A stretch of 10,129 nt of DNA from Acidimicrobiaceae bacterium. GTDB lineage: Bacteria; Actinomycetota; Acidimicrobiia; Acidimicrobiales; Ilumatobacteraceae. The stretch lies in contig VFMC01000132.1 in the NCBI GenBank assembly GCA_006515795.1, forward strand, positions 1-10,129, written 5' to 3'. A program made the translations under genes and the position numbers. The notes under the pieces are model-generated. The model was not told the DNA's origin, did no database searches, and saw only the letters and a list, made by a program, of their open reading frames with translations. Shown here piece by piece: positions 6,479 through 10,129 of this stretch (position 1 is the stretch's first letter; each line of letters opens with the position of its first letter).

Positions 6479-6487
6479 ACCTCAGCC
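6473..6487. terminator. Stem-loop formed by facing stop codons of the rhomboid and oxygenase genes
   Basis: GGCTGA-ACC-TCAGCC is a perfect 6-bp inverted repeat with a 3-nt loop. It contains the TGA of the rhomboid gene and, on the other strand, the TGA of the oxygenase gene. It has no U-tract, so it is at best a weak bidirectional termination or end-protection structure. Confidence 0.35.
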
Positions 6488-7549
6488 CTCGGCCGCGCCG
6501 GCGAGGCGCCCGCCGGTGGTGTCCGCCGCCACGGAGGCGGTGTGCAGCCGTGGACCCATCAGCTTCGCCATCAGGTGCTGGCCGGCGACGACCGGCGCGT
6601 ACCGGGCGGGGTTGTCGGGGGACGCGCAAGTGGGCAGGCACTCGATCAACGCGTCGTGATTGCCGTCGTGGAAGAAGGCCACCGATCGTCGACTGGTCAC
6701 CGCGGTGCGGTCTCGTCGCGGCGGGAGAACCCGGTGCAAAGTCGACTGCCACCGGTCGTTCGTCCACTGTGCCATCAGATCGCCCAGGTTCACCAGCAGC
6801 GCGCCCGGCGACGGCATCACGTCGTGCCAGCGACCATCGGGCCCGATGATCTGCAGCCCCGGAACCGCGTCGGCGAACAGCACCGTGCACATGCCGTAGT
6901 CGGTGTGCTCGCCCATGCCCAACTGGCCCGGCTCGGGATCTGGATCGCCCGGCTGGGTCTCGTAGTGGTTCACCCGCAGCGTGTCGGTGGAATGGGTGGT
7001 GAAGTGGCGGAGCGATCGATCAGGCAGTCCGAGTGCCGCGGCGAACACGTCCATCAAGGTGTCGGCCACGAGGCGTGCCGACGCCATGTAGCCGACGAGC
7101 GCGGCGCGCAGTAGTGGCACCTCCACCGGCCACAGGTTCGGGGCGAACAGGCGGTCGCGCTCGGCGGCTACCGCGGGTACGGAGAGGTCGACAACATCGG
7201 GGCCGATGTTGAACGCCTCGAACAGATCGGCCGGCCGGGAGACTCCGACGCTGTAGGCGAGGCCTTCGGCGCAGCGGGCCGCATACCCACGGTTCACCTC
7301 GGGGACAGACGGGGTGTACTGCTGCTTCACATCGGCCGGGAGTGCGAAGAACCGTTCGGTCTCGCGGGTCATCGCCTCGATGATGGTCGCCGGAACGCCG
7401 TGCCCGACGACCTCGAAGAACCCGACCCGGCGACACGCCGCGTCCAACTCGGTCGCCACGTGATCAAGCGCCACGTGATCAAGCGCCATGTGATCACGCG
7501 AGCCGCGGAACCAGGGGGCGAGATCGATGGTGGGCACGATCGAGCTCAT
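6482..7549 (-). CDS. 2-oxoglutarate/Fe(II)-dependent oxygenase, isopenicillin N synthase-like
   Basis: A 355-residue non-heme iron oxygenase of the plant-type (isopenicillin N synthase/gibberellin oxidase) family, typically hydroxylating or cyclising a small molecule with O2 and usually 2-oxoglutarate. The N-terminal DIOX_N part runs over ~6-110 (VPTIDLAPW, CRRVGFFEVVGHGVP). The iron ligands are His215 and Asp217 in GEHTDYGMCTVL and His272 in QSTLHRVL. The RxS cosubstrate motif is Arg287/Ser289 in RRSVAFF. RVNHYE (192-197) is also typical. The substrate cannot be told from sequence. Near the N terminus a 15-bp tandem repeat encodes repeated ALDHV. The ATG at 7549 lies 6 nt after a TAGGGT -10 box. 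It is divergent from the MMACHC-like gene. Confidence 0.93.
   Translation of the reverse strand: MSSIVPTIDLAPWFRGSRDHMALDHVALDHVATELDAACRRVGFFEVVGHGVPATIIEAMTRETERFFALPADVKQQYTPSVPEVNRGYAARCAEGLAYSVGVSRPADLFEAFNIGPDVVDLSVPAVAAERDRLFAPNLWPVEVPLLRAALVGYMASARLVADTLMDVFAAALGLPDRSLRHFTTHSTDTLRVNHYETQPGDPDPEPGQLGMGEHTDYGMCTVLFADAVPGLQIIGPDGRWHDVMPSPGALLVNLGDLMAQWTNDRWQSTLHRVLPPRRDRTAVTSRRSVAFFHDGNHDALIECLPTCASPDNPARYAPVVAGQHLMAKLMGPRLHTASVAADTTGGRLAGAAEG
7455..7499. repeat. Three tandem copies of a 15-bp unit inside the oxygenase gene
   Basis: GCCACGTGATCAAGC occurs twice exactly (7455-7469, 7470-7484), followed by a third copy with two changes (7485-7499). Read on the coding strand it gives repeated ALDHV around residues 22-31. 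The unit length is a multiple of three, so copy-number change keeps the frame. Confidence 0.9.
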
Positions 7550-7555
7550 CGGGCC

Positions 7556-7561
7556 ACCCTA
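7556..7561 (-). promoter_or_regulatory. -10 box of the oxygenase gene
   Basis: TAGGGT on the minus strand ends 6 nt before the ATG at 7549, predicting a leaderless transcript. No good -35 is visible; TCGAGT at the expected place matches only in part. Confidence 0.55.
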
Positions 7562-7602
7562 CCGATCGGCGCGGGTCGACTCGATGGGCGGCGCCCTTTC
7601 GC

Positions 7603-7618
7603 GGCGCTCGCGAGCGCC
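7603..7618. promoter_or_regulatory. Perfect 16-bp palindrome, candidate operator
   Basis: GGCGCTCGCGAGCGCC is a perfect palindrome with no spacer in the divergent region between the oxygenase and MMACHC-like genes. It ends 11 bp before the TAGGGT -10 box of the latter and covers its expected -35 position, where a repressor would block polymerase. The regulator is unknown and none is encoded in the window. Confidence 0.45.
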
Positions 7619-7629
7619 TGCGCCGCCCG

Positions 7630-7635
7630 TAGGGT
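7630..7635 (+). promoter_or_regulatory. -10 box of the MMACHC-like gene
   Basis: TAGGGT is followed by GACCGTC (7 nt) and the ATG at 7643. The predicted start of transcription falls at or one base before the ATG. The expected -35 position is occupied by the 16-bp palindrome. Confidence 0.55.
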
Positions 7636-7642
7636 GACCGTC

Positions 7643-8317
7643 ATGAGCCAGGTGGTCGAGCGCATCGTCTCCTCGTGTGCCGCCGCCGGGCTCGACCTCA
7701 ACGCCACCTCCTCGGTCGGTTCGTACAACGCCGTTGTGGACCGACCGTTCCACCTTCCCGGAGCCGACGATTCGCTCACCATCGTCGTCGGCAACACGCG
7801 GGCGATCTGGCCGCACATCGGCGAGTTCGTGCGAGCCCAGCCATCGCCTCCTCCGGATCCGGTGGACACCTACGTGGAGTCGGTGATCCGTTCGGCCACA
7901 TCTGGCTGCACAGAGCTCATCGACGTTCGGTACGCGCACGAATCACCGCCACGACGCATCGCCATCCAGCGTCTGGCCCACGTAGCCGGCCTTGCCTGGC
8001 TGTCGCCAAGCCACCTGTGCATCCACCCCACCTTCGGGCCGTGGATCGCGCTGCGTGCCGCGATCGTGCTCGACATGCCGGCCCCGCCAGCCCGGCAACC
8101 GCTCGCGGCGCCATGCGACTGCGCCAGCGCATGCGCCCCGCTTCTCGCCGAGGCACTCGCCGCTGCCGAACGCGTCGACAGCGCCAGCGTGCGATCGTCG
8201 TGGCGGCGTTGGTTGGCGATGCGCGACGCCTGTCCGGTCGGGCGCCGGCACCGCTACGACGACGACCAGATCGAGTACCACTACATCGGCACCACACCGT
8301 CGGACTGGACCTCGTAG
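7643..8317 (+). CDS. MMACHC (CblC)-like cobalamin-processing protein
   Basis: A 224-residue protein resembling MMACHC, the flavin-reductase-like protein that removes the upper ligand of cobalamins. Supporting stretches are LSPSHLCIHPTFGPWIALRA (120-139), equivalent to the HPRFGGWFAIRG segment of MMACHC, and the C-terminal WLAMRDACPVG...RYDDDQIEYHY (190-214), equivalent to WTYRDAVTP...RYSEEQKAYF. Between them is a cysteine cluster, CDCASAC (158-164), which I do not recall from the human protein and which could bind a metal or be redox-active. A distant relationship to epoxyqueuosine reductase (QueG) is the main alternative; it is weaker because no 4Fe-4S ferredoxin motifs are present. The frame is open further upstream to 7400, but that would run over the divergent promoter and the oxygenase gene. 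The ATG at 7643 fits the promoter and homology. Confidence 0.75.
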   Translation: MSQVVERIVSSCAAAGLDLNATSSVGSYNAVVDRPFHLPGADDSLTIVVGNTRAIWPHIGEFVRAQPSPPPDPVDTYVESVIRSATSGCTELIDVRYAHESPPRRIAIQRLAHVAGLAWLSPSHLCIHPTFGPWIALRAAIVLDMPAPPARQPLAAPCDCASACAPLLAEALAAAERVDSASVRSSWRRWLAMRDACPVGRRHRYDDDQIEYHYIGTTPSDWTS

Positions 8318-8384
8318 CCCGAGAACGGCCCTGGTGCGACCGGTCGCCGGAACTGTGCGACACCCCCTGATCATGATGCGAGGT

Positions 8385-8630
8385 ATGACGAAAAGCACTC
8401 CTTCCGCAGCAGCCTCGGCCACGGGCTCCGCAGCAAGCTCAGGGCAGCTCGAGTCCCCCGAGCAGCTGTCACTGCTCGCCGCGTCCCACCTGCCGGTGCA
8501 GTTCCGGCTCGATCGACGCACTCGCGAGCGTGGGCTCGCCAACATCGCGGCCATCCGCCGCCTCCTCGCCGCACGGGGTCACGGCACGCCGGTTCCGGTC
8601 TCCGATCGAGCTGTCGCGAAAGCGGCCTGA
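8385..8630 (+). CDS. Small conserved-looking protein of unknown function
   Basis: An 81-residue protein with a low-complexity Ser/Ala N terminus (~1-20) followed by a helical core: SPEQLSLLAASHLPVQFRL and then RRTRERGLANIAAIRRLL. GC at third codon positions is high in the core, as in neighbouring genes. I do not recognise the family; the LPVQFRLD-x-RTRERGLANIA pattern reminds me of short uncharacterised actinobacterial proteins, but this is only an impression. In-frame ATGs at 8373 and 8376 are alternative starts. I chose 8385 because CATGAT, a partial -10 match, ends 7 nt before it, as in other genes here. It ends 5 bp before the stop of the convergent LLM oxidoreductase gene. Confidence 0.6.
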   Translation: MTKSTPSAAASATGSAASSGQLESPEQLSLLAASHLPVQFRLDRRTRERGLANIAAIRRLLAARGHGTPVPVSDRAVAKAA

Positions 8631-8642
8631 GTCGTTCAGCCG
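8623..8642. terminator. Stem-loop at the convergent junction of the small gene and the LLM gene
   Basis: CGGcCTGA-GTCGT-TCAGCCG forms a 7-bp stem with one bulged C and a 5-nt loop, built around the two facing stop codons. There is no T-tract on either strand. It is a possible bidirectional terminator or 3'-end stabiliser. Confidence 0.35.
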
Positions 8643-9619
8643 GCGACCGGTGCCACCGAGCGCACCGCGTCCCAGTGCTTCAACTCCGGGTCGAGCGGCA
8701 GCAGGGCGAGCGAGCTCGTGGTCACTCCGTTGTCGAAGTAGGCCTTGATCTTGGCCCGGCACTCGGCCGGCGAGCCATGCACGATCAGCTCGTCCACCAC
8801 GGAATCAGGAATCGCTGCCAGGGCAGCCTTCCGGTCGCCGGCCTTCCAGGCGTCCCACATCGGCTGGAGCACCTCGCCACGGCCCAACCAGCGGTGGAAC
8901 TCGGCGTACACCGGCACGTTCAAGTACGCCGCGATTGCGAACTTCCCCGCCTCACGCACCGCGGCCGCGTTCTCGCTCGGACAGCAGAAGATGCGGGCCA
9001 CGATCTCCTTGTCCACCCCACCTGCGGCCTGGCGCACCACAGCTGCCACCTGCGTCACGTCCGAAGGAGACAACCAGTTGATGATCGCCCCGTCGCCTTC
9101 GCTGGCGGCCAGCTTCAGCATGCCCTCACGCAACGCGGCCACCAAGATCGGCGGCGCCTGCTCGGGCCTGATCCCCAGCCGGAATCCCTGCACCTCGAAC
9201 GTGTCGTACGTCCTCGTCACCTTCTCCCCACTCAGTGAGTCACGCAAGAAGCGCACCACATCGCGCACCTTCTTGTACGGATCCACGAACGGCACGCCGT
9301 TCCAGCGCTCGACGATCACGTTGCTGCTCGACCCGACGCCGATCGCGAACCGGCCAGGCGCCGCATCGGCCAACGAAGCCACGCACTGGGCGAAGCACGC
9401 CGGCGAGCGGGTGTACGCCGGCACGATCGCAGTTCCCAATCTCAGTCGCGGTTCCCACGCCGCGGCCATCGCCAGCGGCGTGAACGCGTCGGCGCCGTCG
9501 GCCTCCGCCGACCAGATGTCGGTGTACCCGAGATCGGCCAGTTCGGCCAGCTTGTCGCGATGGCCGTGCAACGGCCCCGGCAATGGCACGGTCATCCCTG
9601 GTCGGATCGGCATGGTCAT
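8636..9619 (-). CDS. LLM-class (luciferase-like) F420-dependent oxidoreductase
   Basis: A 327-residue TIM-barrel oxidoreductase of the bacterial-luciferase-like superfamily, in actinobacteria usually dependent on coenzyme F420. It reads through the barrel with ELADLGYTDIWSAEADGADA, LRLGTAIVPAYTRSP (~59-73), APGRFAIGVGSSSNVIVERW (~87-106), the family's typical start of the insertion region (FVDPYKKVRDVVRFLRD), then PPILVAALREGMLKLAA and EGDGAIINWLSP (~156-185). The substrate is not deducible. Three in-frame ATGs compete (9634, 9619, 9613). I chose 9619 because GGAG lies 9 nt upstream on the coding strand; the 9634 start would add MERDE. Unlike most genes here it has a Shine-Dalgarno-like sequence instead of a TANNNT box. 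It is divergent from the amidase gene. Confidence 0.93.
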   Translation of the reverse strand: MTMPIRPGMTVPLPGPLHGHRDKLAELADLGYTDIWSAEADGADAFTPLAMAAAWEPRLRLGTAIVPAYTRSPACFAQCVASLADAAPGRFAIGVGSSSNVIVERWNGVPFVDPYKKVRDVVRFLRDSLSGEKVTRTYDTFEVQGFRLGIRPEQAPPILVAALREGMLKLAASEGDGAIINWLSPSDVTQVAAVVRQAAGGVDKEIVARIFCCPSENAAAVREAGKFAIAAYLNVPVYAEFHRWLGRGEVLQPMWDAWKAGDRKAALAAIPDSVVDELIVHGSPAECRAKIKAYFDNGVTTSSLALLPLDPELKHWDAVRSVAPVAG

Positions 9620-9678
9620 CTCGTCACGCTCCATTTCATCTCTTCGCTCCGCCCGCGCTGCTCACGAGCGGGTGTCCA

Positions 9679-9701
9679 GGGTCGGGTGGGGTCGGGTCGG
9701 G
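9679..9701 (+). other. G-quadruplex motif / GGGTC tandem repeat upstream of the amidase gene
   Basis: Five G-tracts of 3-4 G (9679-9681, 9684-9686, 9688-9691, 9694-9696, 9699-9701) are separated by loops of only 1-2 nt, mostly TC. This fits the strict G3+N1-7 quadruplex pattern with one spare tract. It lies on the non-template strand of the amidase gene, 56 bp before its start, inside the 138-bp divergent region to the LLM gene. Confidence 0.75.
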
Positions 9702-9744
9702 TCGACTCTACGCGGCGAGCACGAACGCCCGTCAGCTGCACGGC

Positions 9745-9750
9745 TATCGT
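9745..9750 (+). promoter_or_regulatory. -10 box of the amidase gene
   Basis: TATCGT is followed by CGCCAGG (7 nt) and the ATG at 9758, the same geometry as the other predicted leaderless genes in the window. The -35 is not obvious. Confidence 0.5.
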
Positions 9751-9757
9751 CGCCAGG

Positions 9758-10129
9758 ATGGGAGATGTGCCGTGGCAAGGTGACGCGTGTTCTTTGGTCG
9801 ACGAGTTCCGGGCACGGCGTCGGTCGCCGCTCGAAGAACTGCAGGCCACGTTTGCAGCCATCGAGCACAGCGACCTCAACGCGTTCTGCTACCTCCCCCG
9901 CGACCAGGCCGAGCAATCGGCGCGAAGTGCCGATGTGCAGCTGCCGTTCGGCGGTGTGCCGATCGGGGTGAAAGAGCTCGACCACGTGGCGGGCTGGCCC
10001 GACACCGACGCGTGCGTCGTCTTTGCCGACAACACCGCGTCGCACACGTCGCTCATGGTCGAACGGGCGCGCGACCTCGGCGGCGCCGTGCTGGCCGGGC
10101 AGACCACCGCCAGCGAGTTCGGTGGTGTC
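9758..10129 (+). CDS. Amidase-signature family enzyme, 3' end outside window
   Basis: The first 124 residues of an amidase-signature enzyme, which hydrolyses an amide bond using a Ser-cisSer-Lys triad. The fragment has the usual N-terminal helical part (LVDEFRARRRSPLEELQATF), then LNAFCYL, then PFGGVPIGVKELD with the presumed catalytic Lys72. Near the cut comes GAVLAGQTTASEFGGV, which precedes the glycine/serine-rich signature lying beyond the window. The catalytic serines are therefore not visible. It could be a general amidase or a GatA-like protein; the divergent N terminus argues against a standard GatA, but this is weak. The ATG at 9758 fits a TATCGT -10 box 7 nt upstream. The frame has no stop in the window. 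Confidence 0.88.
   Translation, partial: MGDVPWQGDACSLVDEFRARRRSPLEELQATFAAIEHSDLNAFCYLPRDQAEQSARSADVQLPFGGVPIGVKELDHVAGWPDTDACVVFADNTASHTSLMVERARDLGGAVLAGQTTASEFGGV

Noticed and set aside
5065..6849. Long plus-strand open frame (594 codons) crossing CPBP, DUF971, rhomboid and oxygenase genes
   Set aside because: It is very rich in Arg, Pro and Ser and overlaps four recognisable genes in other frames; it is a compositional shadow.
1..10129. CRISPR arrays, tRNA or rRNA genes, insertion sequences, integrases, riboswitches
   Set aside because: No regularly spaced repeats, no transposase or integrase motifs and no tRNA-like cloverleaf were noticed. No B12 riboswitch-like leader was seen before the MMACHC-like gene, whose predicted leaderless start leaves no room for one.

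Overview
This is a GC-rich, tightly packed bacterial chromosome segment, most likely from an actinobacterium and possibly from class Acidimicrobiia. Four things point that way: a helicase-associated protein next to an XPB-type helicase (the arrangement known from mycobacteria), an F420-type luciferase-like oxidoreductase, a VapBC module, and a repeated start arrangement. In that arrangement TANNNT lies 6-7 nt before the start codon, as expected for leaderless mRNAs. The class-level placement is an inference.

Layout. 2-3313 (+): a partial helicase-associated protein followed in the same reading frame by an XPB-like DNA helicase, a probable DNA-repair operon. 3314-3665: no intact gene, but the C-terminal remnant of a PIN-domain toxin on the minus strand, bounded by two copies of a ~17-bp direct repeat. 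3666-4330 (+): an intact AbrB-type antitoxin/PIN toxin pair overlapping by 4 nt, with a good promoter and a predicted leaderless start. 4333-4632 (-): a small single-span membrane protein, divergent from the next cluster. 4672-5575 (+): a CPBP-family intramembrane protease whose reading frame appears broken near its N terminus, overlapping a DUF971 gene. 5585-6478 (+): a rhomboid protease with a zinc-binding N terminus. 6482-7549 (-): a 2-oxoglutarate/Fe(II) oxygenase of the isopenicillin-N-synthase type. 7643-8317 (+): a MMACHC (CblC)-like cobalamin-processing protein. 8385-8630 (+): a small protein of unknown function. 8636-9619 (-): an LLM-class F420-dependent oxidoreductase. 9758-end (+): the start of an amidase-signature enzyme, cut by the window edge.

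How the genes fit together. The clearest functional groups are the helicase pair, which share a homologous module, and the toxin-antitoxin locus beside a decayed second toxin. A third is the membrane-proteolysis neighbourhood, where two unrelated intramembrane proteases flank a DUF971 gene. The oxygenase and the MMACHC-like gene share a 93-bp divergent region containing a perfect 16-bp palindrome and may be co-regulated. Three convergent gene pairs are separated by only 2-5 bp and have stem-loops formed around their facing stop codons.

I did not see a convincing wholly new multi-gene system. The items most worth a second look are the uniform leaderless-promoter geometry, the repeat-bounded PIN remnant next to an active-looking VapBC, the single-base frame break in the CPBP gene, the palindrome between the oxygenase and MMACHC-like genes, and a G-quadruplex motif upstream of the amidase.
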